Made by a program: the position numbers and the translations under genes
From: Sutcliffiella horikoshii DSM 8719
GTDB lineage: Bacteria; Bacillota; Bacilli; Bacillales; Bacillaceae_I
DNA length: 41,347 bases
Reading direction: 5' to 3'
NCBI GenBank assembly: GCA_001648575.1
Contig: LQXN01000050.1
Location: 1-41,347 of the forward strand
In this document: in pieces, positions 7,547-17,413 of the stretch
Numbering within the stretch: position 1 is the first letter of the stretch
How the letters are laid out: every line of letters starts with the position of its first letter
Notes under the pieces: generated by a model
The model's input: only the letters and a program-made list of their open reading frames with translations
Told to the model about the DNA's origin: nothing
Databases searched by the model: none

Positions 7547-8182
7547 ATGGATTTACAAGATAGTTTAGGTCTAGCCTTTTTTACTATTGTACTTACTTTG
7601 TTTACTAATATAGGATTTAAATTTCTTCAAAATAAGTTTGACTTTATGGTTGATACTCAAAAATTCAAAAGGGAACATTATTATAGTCAATTAAAGGAAC
7701 TATACACGGAAGCCTATGCAATAGTTGCCCAATCAGAATTCTTAAGGACCTTCCATTCAATTGATCAGTTTGGCACTTTGAAGGAGATTCCTTTTTTAGA
7801 GGTTCAAAAGATCTTAACAAACCATAAGAAGGACTTATTCACTGGAGAAACATTAGAAGCTAATGAGGAAATTGTAGTAAATGCCATAGCTAAGTTTAAT
7901 AAAATTGGAATTGCAGAGTTGGTAATCAAAAAGAAGGAATTTGCTTCACAAAATTTATTAAAACTAGCTGTAGCTTATAGATATGTACATGAGCATTACT
8001 TAAATGATAAGTTAGTAGGTAATCAAGTAGAAAAATTTCAGATTAAAGAGCTCGAATTAATATATAAAATAGTAACTACAATTATATATGAAACAAATAA
8101 CAAATTGAAAGAATGTAAAATGGATTACAATAAAATTGAGCTTGAGAAAAGACAAATGGATAAAAGGATTTTTAACACATAA
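7547..8182 (+). CDS. Membrane-anchored protein of unknown function
   Basis: 211 aa. One N-terminal membrane segment (about 5-27, LGLAFFTIVLTLFTNIGF) is followed by a mostly helical, charged cytoplasmic part with many Lys and Glu. A good ribosome site (GGAGG) lies about 10 nt before ATG. I do not recognise the family; the layout (one TM and a long helical domain) is like many phage- or defence-associated unknowns, but nothing specific can be claimed. Confidence 0.6.
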   Translation: MDLQDSLGLAFFTIVLTLFTNIGFKFLQNKFDFMVDTQKFKREHYYSQLKELYTEAYAIVAQSEFLRTFHSIDQFGTLKEIPFLEVQKILTNHKKDLFTGETLEANEEIVVNAIAKFNKIGIAELVIKKKEFASQNLLKLAVAYRYVHEHYLNDKLVGNQVEKFQIKELELIYKIVTTIIYETNNKLKECKMDYNKIELEKRQMDKRIFNT

Positions 8183-8307
8183 ATGCCCTCAATGCCACCT
8201 GGCAGGAGGGATTATACAAGATGCATTCTTTTATTTCTTTAAAGGGAAGAGGGAGGTTAGTTTAATATTATTAGTATTTGATGTATTTTGGGAAAGGAGA
8301 GTTATTA

Positions 8308-8930
8308 TTGAGATTAGAAATTGGATTTATGCCAACTAAATGGATTTCTGACATTCCCGATTCTAGTGGTTTTTTTCCTTTTGCAATTGATGGAAAAAAG
8401 AGTATATAGTTGATTTTGATTTAACATTCACTGATGAAGAACCACTTGAATTTGTTTCTAACTGGATGAATCAAATTAATCAATTTCCTATGTACCTACT
8501 TGTTGAAGTTTATGAATACGAATAAGTGGAATATGAACAAGATTGCCATACATATAATATCCAGTTTGAAAGAATTATTTTTGATAAAGAAAATGATTGT
8601 TTTTATAAAGCGATTATCAAAAATCACAAACAGTTTAGGGTTATGCTCCCTTATGTATATAGTAATGGAAGTATAAATAATTTGGCTTTATGGTCGTTAA
8701 AAAAGGATGTTTTTAGTTTTGGGAAAAGAGATTTTAAAACTCTTTTTGGTATTAAAAAAATAATTACTCCAATTGTTACTCTTCTTGAAAATGACAGTGT
8801 ATTTTGGATTGGTTTTGATGGACTTAATATTGTTGCAATAACAAATGATAGTCAATTTTCAACAATTACAAATATCTCAAAAAAATTCCCACCTAAAACT
8901 GATTTTGTTATCTCCGAATATGAAGATTAG
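8308..8930 (+). pseudogene. Broken gene of unknown function
   Basis: A readable protein runs through three pieces. It starts at TTG 8308 behind AAAGGAGAG and reads LRLEIGFMPTKWISDIP... to TAG near 8404-8408. A one-base shift then lets it continue from 8409 as VDFDLTFTDEEPLEFV... to TAA at 8523. From 8526 it continues in the same frame for 134 codons (VEYEQDCHTYNIQFERIIF...), ending at 8930. Together this would be about 205 aa. The last part could be a separate GTG-started gene, but it has no ribosome site. The family is not recognised. One lesion looks like a missing base near 8406-8408, the other like a nonsense change. Confidence 0.5.
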
Positions 8931-8996
8931 AAATTATCTTAATCAATTAACTGGGTGCTTTAACCGAAGAACATTTACAAGTTATCTCGAAATCGA

Positions 8997-9041
8997 GTCT
9001 TCGGCAATCGGGCGCAATTGCTTAATAAACGCTTGCGTCCA
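8997..9041. repeat. Palindromic intergenic repeat, GGGCGC-type
   Basis: CTTCGGCAATCGGGCGCAATTGCTTAATAA... followed by GCTTGCGTCC. It is related to the copies at 5451, 6717 and 9896, and lies before the S51-like peptidase gene. Confidence 0.6.
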
Positions 9042-9116
9042 TATAATAAAATCGGGCCATATTGAGAATATTGTGTTGGTCACAAGAAAATAGAATGAGT
9101 AATGACGGGGATACTT

Positions 9117-9766
9117 ATGAAAATTCACTATTATTTAGGGTGGTTAGCAACTTTTTTCCAGAGAATCTGGGCAGGGTTTTACAGGAGGTTATAACCGATA
9201 GAAGATCGCTTGTTATGATTAGCTCGAATCCATTTTTTTATGAAGATGATGGTGCTACTGAACGTTCGTGGCTTGACCAGGCAGGCATTATGTTTGATGA
9301 ATATCATTTAATTAATTATCGCGTACAGAAGGAAGATGCACAAACGTTAATTCAAAGTGCTTCAGTCATTTTCTTGTTGGGTGGAAGTATTCTTAAACAA
9401 AAAGATTTTATGATGGAATATGAATTGTCGGATTTGATTAAAAAAAGCAGAGCAGTTGTTATGGGAGCAAGCGCTGGTGCGAACAATATCTCCGCTAAAT
9501 GGTTATGCTCGAAAAACTTTGGAGATGAAATAAGCTCTGTTTACGAAGGAATCGGCCTTGACGATTTTTCCGTCCTGTCTCACTTTGATCTTGAAAATAA
9601 CATTGCTCTGGTTCAAAGTGAACTGTCTCCCTTATCGGAAGAAATGAATATTTATGCGTCGAACAAAGATTGCGCTGTACGTACAAAGGGAGACAAAATC
9701 GACATTTCGGGTAATGTATATTTAATTTCATACTCAAGGATTCAGAAATTGGATGAGACGCTCTAG
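9117..9766 (+). pseudogene. S51-like serine peptidase (PepE/glutamine-amidotransferase fold), frameshifted
   Basis: The long frame carries the fold of peptidase family S51: an ITDRRSLVMISSNPF strand, VIFLLGGSILKQKDF, and the nucleophile elbow VVMGASAGANNIS with Ser in G-A-S-A-G. Its true N-terminus appears in another frame: ATG at 9117 gives M-K-I-H-Y-Y-L-G-W, and restoring one base at about 9144-9145 joins this to S-N-F-F-P-E-N-L-G-R-V-L-Q. The long frame can also be opened at a TTG at 9062, but that gives an N-terminus unlike the family. It is therefore either a decayed gene or a one-base sequence error. Family members hydrolyse Asp-X dipeptides or related bonds; the substrate is unknown here. 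Confidence 0.7.
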
Positions 9767-10250
9767 TTGTGGTGAATGGTTATGGCCTAATTGTATTAAT
9801 TTCTTTATACAAAGCTTCTATCTTAAATTTAGTGAAGGAGAACTAGGCAAGATAGGATTGTTTTTTCTTTATCCAGAATGCATAGATGTGCAGAACGGTC
9901 TTCAGCAAACGGGCGCGATCCTGGAACTCATTTTTCATTTTAGGGTTAAATTGTTGAGTAAAAGTATAGCTAAATTGGGAACTTAATTTGATGATTAAGA
10001 TGAAAATATGTATGGACTTTATTACTTGTTTGGACATTATGTTGTATCTTAGTTTGGGATCTCGTTCACCTTATTGTTGTTGGTCTTATATGGCTACGTT
10101 TTTACGGAAGTGACTGACGACTATTTGAGTATTGTTTATATTACCTATTATCCGATTCATTAAAACATTAGCCTACATAGACGTTACAAAATTGTTTAGG
10201 TTTTCGTTAAAGTTACGTGTTAATAAATTCAGTTATAAAAAGAAAAAATT
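9767..10250. other. Intergenic, repeat copy and possible remnant
   Basis: It holds a GGGCGC-type repeat copy at about 9896-9940 (TTCAGCAAACGGGCGCGATCC). At about 10013-10114 the plus strand reads W-T-L-L-L-V-W-T-L-C-C-I-L-V-W-D-L-V-H, a membrane-like stretch without a start codon in frame, perhaps the remnant of a small membrane protein. Nothing else is recognised. Confidence 0.4.
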
Positions 10251-10934
10251 TTATTTAGGGATTATATGTAGACCTTCACTCTCTCGCCAATCTGCGTAGA
10301 GTATACGCTTTTCATTTTCATATCCATTAGCAGTTAATTTGTTATGTAACCACTGTTTATCAAAGCCCTTTTCATGTAAGTTATCCCATAAAATTTCTCC
10401 ATCTAAAATTAATGATGTTGGGAGGTCTACTGGACTTTCTGGAAGATTAAAATCTTGCTTTTCTGGTTTTTGATACTTAGATTTTAATAATATGCTTAAT
10501 TGCCCATTAGCTTCCAGTATACCGTATTTGACTTCACGAACTGAAAAAACATTATTTTGTCGAAGCAAACTCAATACCTGATTTATATCCAATTTGTTCT
10601 TTTTAAGTAGCTTTCTGTCGATGACACCATTCCGAATGATGATATTAGGATTGCCTAAAAAGAGAGAACGTGTCGATTTGTTTTTTAGAGTTATAAACTC
10701 TATCCCCAACATGAGAAGAGTCCACAATCCGATGGCATATAAAAAATAAAAAGTGCTTACCTTATCTTCATAAATTGTATTTCCTAAAAAATCCCCAAGG
10801 ACTAATATAAAAACTAAGTGAAAGGGGGTTAACTGAGAGATAGATGTTCTACCTGTTATGATAATAATAACAAATAAAGCGACAAAACCTACGATAATTT
10901 TGATCGTCAGGAAGCCGATGTTAATTTCTTCCAA
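10251..10934 (-). CDS. yetF-like: YetF/DUF421 family membrane protein
   Basis: 227 aa, the usual length of DUF421 proteins. Three N-terminal membrane helices (about 8-28, 38-55 and 60-80) carry ITGRTSISQLTPFHLVFILV, the family signature. The soluble part has LFLGNPNIIIRNGVIDRKLLKKN, LSLLRQNNVFSVREVKYGILEANGQLS and a C-terminal second domain. B. subtilis paralogues YetF, YrbG, YdfR and YdfS are spore- or envelope-associated, with no firm biochemical role. It starts at TTG 10934 with GGGAGG about 9 nt upstream on this strand. It is a single gene with the promoter side to the right. Confidence 0.88.
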   Translation of the reverse strand: MEEINIGFLTIKIIVGFVALFVIIIITGRTSISQLTPFHLVFILVLGDFLGNTIYEDKVSTFYFLYAIGLWTLLMLGIEFITLKNKSTRSLFLGNPNIIIRNGVIDRKLLKKNKLDINQVLSLLRQNNVFSVREVKYGILEANGQLSILLKSKYQKPEKQDFNLPESPVDLPTSLILDGEILWDNLHEKGFDKQWLHNKLTANGYENEKRILYADWRESEGLHIIPK

Positions 10935-11274
10935 TGCGCTTTTCCTCCCGTTAAAGTATCCTTTTTTGGTTCTCTAATTTAAATTCGGCTAACTTATGAA
11001 AGGATATACAGACTCCTTACATTTTTGAGTTGATTAGAAAGTGGTAAATATCAAATTATTTTAGTAGTACGGAGGTAGTTTAAAGATTAAAATATTTCCA
11101 ATTTTTTTGTTATCAGCAACACTTTAAGGAAAGAATTGTTAAACAAGAAAACTGAGTTATCCCAAATTATCAAGAAAAATAAGTGGTTGGACTGTAGATT
11201 TAATATTGGTCATTTCACTTTACTTAGCTCCTTTATAGTATCACCTTTTTTGTAATAATTTATTTTCATCTTAT
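10935..11274. other. Intergenic, nothing recognised
   Basis: About 340 bp of AT-rich DNA between the yetF-like gene and the cardiolipin synthase terminator, both on the minus strand. No open frame or conserved RNA is seen. Confidence 0.5.
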
Positions 11275-11312
11275 AAAAAAATCCGTGCTAAAAGTTCTTC
11301 TAACACGGATTT
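11275..11312 (-). terminator. Terminator of the cardiolipin synthase gene
   Basis: AAATCCGTG (11279-11287) pairs with CACGGATTT (11304-11312). Read on the minus strand the hairpin runs into a T-rich tail (the A-run at 11275-11281). Confidence 0.85.
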
Positions 11313-11367
11313 AATCCTTTTTTAATAAAATGAGAATTTTTTAAATCTTGATTTAAGATATATTAAT

Positions 11368-12886
11368 TTATAATAATGGAGAAAGCAGGCGAGCACCTTG
11401 CTCAATAATACGCTCTGTCAGTGATCGTTGCAGCAAGTCTTCGATTCTTAAGAGTACAGAATCAGTAAGGTCGCACTCGAATTGCTGTGTGAGTTCCCTT
11501 GCCACATCAGCACTGTACAAGACTTCACTCACCTCGTAATTCAGACGAAAACTTCTCATATCATAGTTTGCTGCGCCTACTTCTGCAATTTCCTCATCTA
11601 TGATCATCAGCTTCGCATGCAACATCCCTTTGTCGTACTGGTAGATCTGGACACCAGCTTCTATAAGTTCCCCGTAGTAGGTACGGCTTGCAAAGCCTAC
11701 GATTTTGTGATCAATGTGGCGAGGAACCAGTAATCTTACACGCACACCACGAGCCACAGCTGTCTTTAATGCCATGATAATATCTGTTTCTGGTACAAAG
11801 TAAGGTGTTGTTATATCAATCGTCTTGGTTGCCTGTGTTATGCATATAAAGTAAGCTTGCCGAATGACTGGAGTAGGAACTCCGGGATTTCCTTCCAACG
11901 TGTGGATGTACGCTTTTTGCAATTTCCCTGTCTTTGGGGAATTGACTGTCATTTTACCATCTATGGCATACAACTCGGATCCCAATTCGGCTGACAATCT
12001 GGAAAGATCTACGCTGCCGGTTGGATTGGTTTCCTTTGACTTATATTTTTGGATTTTAGTGTTCTTTTTCGTTACCTTAGATTTTGTTTTTGACTTTATC
12101 CGTTCCGGCAAAGCGATATTCCAATGAACGTCGAAGATTGTTTGCAAATCGACTGCTACTTCCCCTATGATTTGCAAATGAGTGTCCCGCCAAAATCCTA
12201 CATCAGGCTTTAATCCTGTATATTCATACCCCACGTTCATACCGCCAGTAAAGGATTCCTTTCCGTCGACCGTAACAATCTTACAATGATCCCGGTAATT
12301 CCAATTGGACATAATCCAGGGGAATCGTAAAGGAAATATTGTCCGGCATTCTATTCCTGCATCCAACATCTGAAGGATTATGTGACGCGGAAATTTCTTG
12401 CTCCCCAAACCATCTCTTATAAAACGAACCCTGACTCCGTTTGCTGCTTTTTCGATCAGTAGTTCTGTGATACGATTACCAATTTGGTCATTCCGATAAA
12501 TGTAATATTCCAGGTCAATCGTTTTTTTGGGCTTTTTGTAGGGATTTGATGAGTTGTTCATACTTTGCTATTCCATTGTTAAGTACTTGGACTTGGCCGA
12601 ATCGAAGACCATGCACGGTGAAATTCCGCAAAGCATCAGCGATTACAGAGGCTGAATGACTATATGTATCAGGTAATTTGTAAGACTCATTATGAGAAGA
12701 GGTCAATCTTTTCCGATGAATACGCTTAGGATTTGATGTGCTAAGATATAACCAGAAACCAATGAGTGGAAAAATAAGGACGATTGTTATCCAATTTAAA
12801 GCTTTGGCAGGGCGACGAACTTCCCAAATTGCTATGAATAACATAAAAAACGTATTTAAAAGGTATAGATAAAAGATCCACTCCAA
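11368..12886 (-). pseudogene. cls: Cardiolipin synthase, split by a frameshift in an A7 run
   Basis: Two minus-strand frames together form a full phospholipase-D-type cardiolipin synthase of about 505 aa, which joins two phosphatidylglycerols into cardiolipin at the membrane. The first frame (12886-12515, TTG start behind GAGGG) has two N-terminal membrane helices and IFPLIGFWLYL. The second (to 11368) has both HKD motifs: HCKIVTVDG followed by FTGGMNVG, and HAKLMIIDEE followed by GAANYDMRS. The switch is at a run of seven A (plus-strand T 12522-12528): with six A the protein reads LIKSLQKAQKTIDLEYYIYR, the family sequence. It may be a pseudogene, a sequencing error or slippage; the second frame's apparent ATG start is not a real start. 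A terminator follows. Confidence 0.85.
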
Positions 12887-13211
12887 CTGAAATCCCTCAC
12901 TTGTTTTTCTCTTAACATGTACTAACTTTGTAGCGAGTATACGTTTGGAATACGAAGGGATTGTTTAGATGAACCTCTGTATTTCTCTCATGAGACACCC
13001 CAAAATGAATTTGCTATTAGCTTGTTTTTTGTTATGAATTTTTTATCCTAATTCATAAAACCTTTTTAAATTCACTTGAGTTTTTCCAAGCAGAAGGAAG
13101 AACGTTTTTCATGAAGTTATATGTACAAAGGTTTATGTATTGTTCCATAAATAACCGTTGTTTATCATTTCCTTATAATTCAATAATCTATCATAGACAT
13201 AGTAATGTGTG
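12887..13211. other. Divergent intergenic region
   Basis: About 325 bp between the divergent cls and sensor kinase genes. It should hold both promoters; only the kinase promoter (13212-13240) is convincing. Confidence 0.5.
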
Positions 13212-13240
13212 TTACATATATTGTAAACACCCATTAATAT
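13212..13240 (+). promoter_or_regulatory. Putative promoter of the sensor kinase
   Basis: TTACAT (13212-13217) and TAATAT (13235-13240) are spaced by 17 bp. The -35 box is weak. The start codon follows 39 bp behind the -10 box. Confidence 0.4.
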
Positions 13241-13278
13241 TTTTTTAAATAGTAATTTTTAAAAAAAGGAGATTTAAA

Positions 13279-15576
13279 GTGGGTAAATACTCTAGAGAAA
13301 TAAAACAAACTCTTTCAGATACAGGTATGGTTTACAAATTTACAAAAAAAGACAATTGTTTTATCCACACATTTTGCGATGGAGAATTGTTATATAAATT
13401 AGGTTTTGAGCCCGGAGATATATTAGGTAAAACGTTGTTTGATTTTTATCCGGAAGACTATGCTGCTGAGAAATCGGAATATTATAAAAAATCATGGGGC
13501 GGGGAATTTTGTGTTTTCGAAAGTTATTTAGTTGGTTTTAGTTATATTTGTACATTAAGGCCAGTTTTTCAGCAAGGAAAAGTAATTGAGGTGGTAGGTA
13601 CCAGTATCAATATTTCGGATAGAAAAGTTCTCGAAGAAGAAGCTCAACAAATCGAAAATTTATCTCGAACAGTACTTGAAACAATGTCAGAAGGGATATT
13701 TCTTGTAGAGAAATGTACCCAAGATAATGATGTTAAAGTCACTGCGTTAAACAAAAATGTAGAATTACAATTCGGTCTTAAATCTGGATATTATAATGAA
13801 AATACATTACTAAACATGGGGATAGAATTTATAAACGAGGACGGAACAACTTTATTTTATTCCGAATTGCCAGGAATTGTTACACAGAAATTGGGAGTTT
13901 CCTTTAACAACTTTATTATGGGAAAAAAGGATAAAACAGGTGGTGTGAGCTGGTACTCTGTAAATTCAAAACCACTTAACTATCCTCTGGAATATGGAAA
14001 AGGTACCCTTGTATCTTTTAAAGATATTACATATCAAAAGGAACAAGAGATTAAATTAATTGAAGCACATGAGTACCAAAAATCACTACTTAATACGTTA
14101 AATAGTGGGGTATTTGTTACTAATAAACGAAGAGAAATAACTGCAATCAACAGCTCTATGCTTAAAATGTTATGTTTAGATGGAAATTCTAATCAATATA
14201 TTGGAACCTACGCACCAAATTTTCATTATATATTTAAAAAACCAGAGGTATTTTTAAACTTTCTTAATTCTATAAGAGAAACCAAGCAATCCTCAGTAAT
14301 TGAACTAGAAACAGTGAATAATAAGATTCTTGAATGTCAATACTTACCTTTATTTATTCGTGGTAAATTTATTGGGGATATCTTCGAACTAATTGAAATT
14401 ACTGATCACAGGAAGATGGAGCTTGCTATCAATAAATCTAAAGAAGAAGCTGAAAAAGCAAATAAGGCTAAGTCCGACTTTTTATCAAAAATGAGTCATG
14501 AGTTAAGAACACCATTGAACGGAATACTAGGATTTGCTCAACTTCTCGACTTAGAAGAAGGATTAGATGAAAACCAACAAGATTCCATTCAAGAAATATT
14601 AAAAGCCGGTAGGCATTTGTTAAAACTAATAAATGACATTTTGGATTTATCTAGAATTGAGACTGGAAATTTAAAGGTTAATACAGAAGAAATATATTTC
14701 GATAGCATTTTGGAAGATTGTATTAAATTGCTTCGACCAATGGTGAATAAAAAAAACGTTACCATTTTTAACCAAATGAGTCGATTTAAAACTTTAGCAA
14801 TTGAAGGAGATTCCATTCGTTTAAAACAAGTTTTTTTAAATTTGCTTGATAACGCAATTAAGTATAATAGACCAAATGGAAAGGTCTATATTAGTTGTAT
14901 TCTAGCAAAAAACTACGTTGTATTTAGAATAAAGGATACTGGACTAGGTATTCCATTAGAGATGCAAAAAAGAGTATTTGATCCGTTTATTCGTCTTAAT
15001 ACTGCGGAAGAAGGTACAGGAATTGGACTTTCTATAACAGAGCAGCTCATAAAGTCAATGGGTGGTAAAATAGGGGTAAGTAGTACAGAGATTGAAGGAA
15101 GTGAATTTTGGTTTTGTCTCCCAATTTCCAATCAAACAAAGAAAGAACAACAGAAGCCTAATGAAACAAATATTATTGTTTCATATAATAAACTTCCAAA
15201 TGCGTTTCAAATTCTTTATATTGAGGACAATGCCTCGAATCATCGATTAATAGAAAAAATCCTATAGGGAGAACCTTCACTATCGTTGTTATCTGCAAAT
15301 AATGGGATGGAAGGTCTAAGGTTAATCGATAAAATTGAACGTAATCCAGATATCATCTTACTAGATATTAACCTACCTGATATAGATGGTTATGAAGTAA
15401 TAAGGAGAATACGGCAAAATGATAAAACAAAGAATATTCCTGTGGTAGCTATAAGTGCAAATGCCATGATGGATGAAAGGAAATATGCACTAGATAAAGG
15501 GTTTATAAAGTATATGACAAAACCTATTGATGTTCAGGAGCTATTATCTACATTGTACAGTATCCTAAAACATTAG
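13279..15576 (+). pseudogene. PAS-containing hybrid sensor histidine kinase with an in-frame TAG
   Basis: A cytoplasmic hybrid kinase with no membrane segment. It has three PAS-like domains (about 10-115, 130-255 and 265-390), a HisKA domain with phospho-accepting His407 in SKMSHELRTPLNG, and an ATPase domain with the N box (NLLDNAIKYN), G1 (DTGLGI) and G2 (GTGIGLS). It then enters a receiver domain (ILYIEDNASN). The frame is cut by TAG at 15265-15267; translation would resume in the same frame (G-E-P-S-L-S-L-L-S-A-N-N-G) and complete the receiver, with Asp696 in ILLDINLPD and the Lys of MTKPID, to 15576. Without read-through, a 662-aa kinase lacking most of its receiver is made. It starts at GTG behind AAGGAG. 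The LytTR regulator gene follows after 29 bp. Confidence 0.85.
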
Positions 15577-15605
15577 CTTAATGGGTTATTAGGGGGAGAA
15601 AGTAA

Positions 15606-16307
15606 GTGAGATTGCTAATTGCGGAGGACGACTTATCTTCCAGAAAATTTGTAAAGAAGTTAATCGAGCGGTTTACTGATTATAAAATTGTAGCCGAAGC
15701 AACTAATGGAGAAGAATTAATTAAATTGGTTGTAAGAGAGAAACCAGATGTAGCATTAGTTGACATAGGTTTACCTTTATTAAATGGAATGGATGCCATT
15801 AAATCGTGTAAGGAAGTAATTCCAGATTTACATGTAATTTTTATTACTGGTAATGATGAATACGCAATAGAAGCATTTAATATAAATGCAGCAGACTATA
15901 TCATTAAACCAATAGAATTTCCTAGATTACTTGAATCACTCGAAAGGGTGAAAAACTCTAATTCATCAGATCGTAATAAAAAGAAAGACCTAATGATTAA
16001 GCATAACAACAGTTATATCTTTATTCCAATGTGTGAAATCATTTTTATAGAAAGAAACGAGCGTAAATCTGTCATACACTCCATGAAGGGTCAATACGAA
16101 ACTAACGAACCATTATCTAACCTTGAAAAAATATTAGACCAACGTTTTCTGACATCACATCGCTCAAATATAATTAACATGGACTTACTTGATAAAATAG
16201 AAGCAGTAGGACATATGTATATTGCTTACTTCAAAAATTATAAAGAAAAAGCTAAAATAACAAAAAGCAAATTTCATTTTGTCCAAGAATTTAAAGCATC
16301 TAATTAA
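15606..16307 (+). CDS. LytTR-family response regulator
   Basis: 233 aa. An N-terminal receiver has acidic residues E7-D8-D9, phospho-acceptor Asp53 (VALVDIGLPL) and the switch Lys of YIIKPIEF. The C-terminal half is a LytTR DNA-binding domain (IFIERNERKSVIHS..., RFLTSHRSNIINMDLLDKIE). Such regulators bind paired direct repeats in promoters. It starts at GTG 15606, with AGGGGGAG just upstream. It lies 29 bp behind the hybrid kinase and is very probably its partner. A terminator at 16306 ends the unit. Its target could be the riboswitch/EAL unit that follows, but no binding repeats were found. Confidence 0.9.
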   Translation: MRLLIAEDDLSSRKFVKKLIERFTDYKIVAEATNGEELIKLVVREKPDVALVDIGLPLLNGMDAIKSCKEVIPDLHVIFITGNDEYAIEAFNINAADYIIKPIEFPRLLESLERVKNSNSSDRNKKKDLMIKHNNSYIFIPMCEIIFIERNERKSVIHSMKGQYETNEPLSNLEKILDQRFLTSHRSNIINMDLLDKIEAVGHMYIAYFKNYKEKAKITKSKFHFVQEFKASN

Positions 16308-16338
16308 AACTCAGCAAAAAAATGCTGAGTTTTAATTT
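16306..16338 (+). terminator. Terminator after the response regulator
   Basis: AAAACTCAGCA (16306-16316) pairs with TGCTGAGTTTT (16323-16333), followed by an AATTTT tail. A second hairpin TTTTTGATT-GAGT-AATCAAAAA follows at about 16345-16366. Confidence 0.85.
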
Positions 16339-16514
16339 TGATGAATTTTTGATTGAGTAATCAAAAATGGTGTATGAAATCACTATAAAGGTGTTTGAAA
16401 CCAATTAAATTGTGTCTGAATACGATTAGACAATATTTTATACTCCAACTAATATTATCTTTTGTAAGTACATTAAGTTTATCCTAGATTATAAAAAAGT
16501 ATTATATTCTGATT

Positions 16515-16606
16515 AGCTATACGATAAAGGCAAACTTATCGAAAGGTAAGGACGCAAAGCTACGAACCTAATGCAACATTGCTACGGTAGTCGGGTTACC
16601 GAAATT
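16515..16606 (+). ncRNA. Cyclic di-GMP-I riboswitch (GEMM-I)
   Basis: The conserved parts of the class I c-di-GMP aptamer are in order: AAAGGCAAAC, a hairpin capped by a GAAA tetraloop (CTTATC-GAAA-GGTAAG), GGACGCAAAGCTACG, CCTAATGCAACATTGCTACGG as tetraloop receptor arm, then GGTAGTCGGGTTACCG. It senses cellular c-di-GMP. A terminator follows at 16614. ACCGAAAT (16598-16605) is perfectly complementary to ATTTCGGT (16633-16640) inside the terminator loop, so an antiterminator can form that excludes both the aptamer's last hairpin and the terminator. From this I infer that ligand binding favours termination (an OFF switch); this is not proven. Confidence 0.93.
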
Positions 16607-16613
16607 AGTGGAG

Positions 16614-16656
16614 AAAAGATGACTCCCGTTTTATTTCGGTGTAGTCATCTTTTTTA
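16614..16656 (+). terminator. Riboswitch expression-platform terminator
   Basis: AAAGATGACT and AGTCATCTTT form the stem, followed by a T-run. It lies between the aptamer and the EAL gene's ribosome site. An alternative pairing with the aptamer's 3' end would break it. Confidence 0.85.
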
Positions 16657-16690
16657 TTCTTATATTTATAAAATGAAAGGGGGATTGTTA

Positions 16691-17401
16691 ATGTTAAATA
16701 ATTTTATTCTAAATGAACTATTTTCACACAGTTTCCAACCCATTGTGGATATCCAGACATGGTCAAGGATAGGGTTCGAAGGACTTCTTAGAACCTCACA
16801 TTTCGAGAACATTGAAGATACTTTCAAACTAGCAAAAACAGAAAAACAGCTCTATGAATTAGATTCACGGTCTATCCATAAAGCTGCTTTGACCTACCAT
16901 TCTGCAGGTTTTTCCAAAAAGGACGGTTATTTGTTTTTAAATGTATTTCCATCTACCCTTACAAATACAAATTTCCTACCTTTTATAAGGAAAATTATTA
17001 CTGAAAATACCTCTTTTAGTCAACAAATAATCTTTGAAATAAGTGAAATGGAAGTAATTAATGATTTTTCAAGTTTTAAAAAACATATTATCCAATTAAG
17101 ATCCGAGGGATTTCTATTTGCAATCGATGATGTTGGAAAAGGAAACTCTAATTTAAAATACATTATCGAGTTGGACCCGGATTTTATTAAATTGGATAAA
17201 TATTTTTCCAATAACTTGTATAAGGATTTGAAAAAACAGGAATTTATAAAAAGTATTATCCATTACACTGACAATCAAGCAATTAAATTAGTATTGGAAG
17301 GACTTGAAACCGAAATGGATTTAGCTATTGCAAAAGCTATTGGGGTCAAATATGGCCAAGGTTTTGTATTAGGAAGACCAGAAAGCTTAATTGTGGTTTA
17401 G
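16691..17401 (+). CDS. EAL-domain c-di-GMP phosphodiesterase
   Basis: 237 aa, a stand-alone EAL domain without sensor or membrane segment. It should cleave c-di-GMP to pGpG. Most metal and substrate residues are visible: Glu30 in FEGLLR (EAL appears as EGL), Asn in LFLNVFPS, Glu in FEISEME, the Asp pair in AIDDVGKGNS, Lys in FIKLDKY, Glu in LEGLET and Gln in GQGFVLGRP. It is therefore probably active, though the EGL and DDVGKG variants depart from consensus. ATG 16691 is chosen because AAAGGGGG is 7 nt upstream; longer frames run into the riboswitch. It is under direct control of the c-di-GMP riboswitch and 12 bp from the PilZ gene. Confidence 0.92.
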   Translation: MLNNFILNELFSHSFQPIVDIQTWSRIGFEGLLRTSHFENIEDTFKLAKTEKQLYELDSRSIHKAALTYHSAGFSKKDGYLFLNVFPSTLTNTNFLPFIRKIITENTSFSQQIIFEISEMEVINDFSSFKKHIIQLRSEGFLFAIDDVGKGNSNLKYIIELDPDFIKLDKYFSNNLYKDLKKQEFIKSIIHYTDNQAIKLVLEGLETEMDLAIAKAIGVKYGQGFVLGRPESLIVV

Positions 17402-17413
17402 AGGTGATAAGTA

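Noticed and set aside
8136-8339. 67-codon frame overlapping the end of the membrane-anchored unknown
   Set aside because: No ribosome site; it mostly repeats the previous gene in another frame and then covers non-coding sequence.
9753-9986. 77-codon frame after the S51-like gene
   Set aside because: It covers an intergenic repeat copy, has no ribosome site and no family resemblance.
16345-16366. Hairpin TTTTTGATT-GAGT-AATCAAAAA as a separate riboswitch
   Set aside because: It is a simple AT-rich palindrome after a terminator, outside the aptamer; probably a secondary terminator.
16571-16690. N-terminal extension of the EAL protein
   Set aside because: This part is the 3' half of the c-di-GMP riboswitch and its terminator; the ribosome site before 16691 marks the real start.
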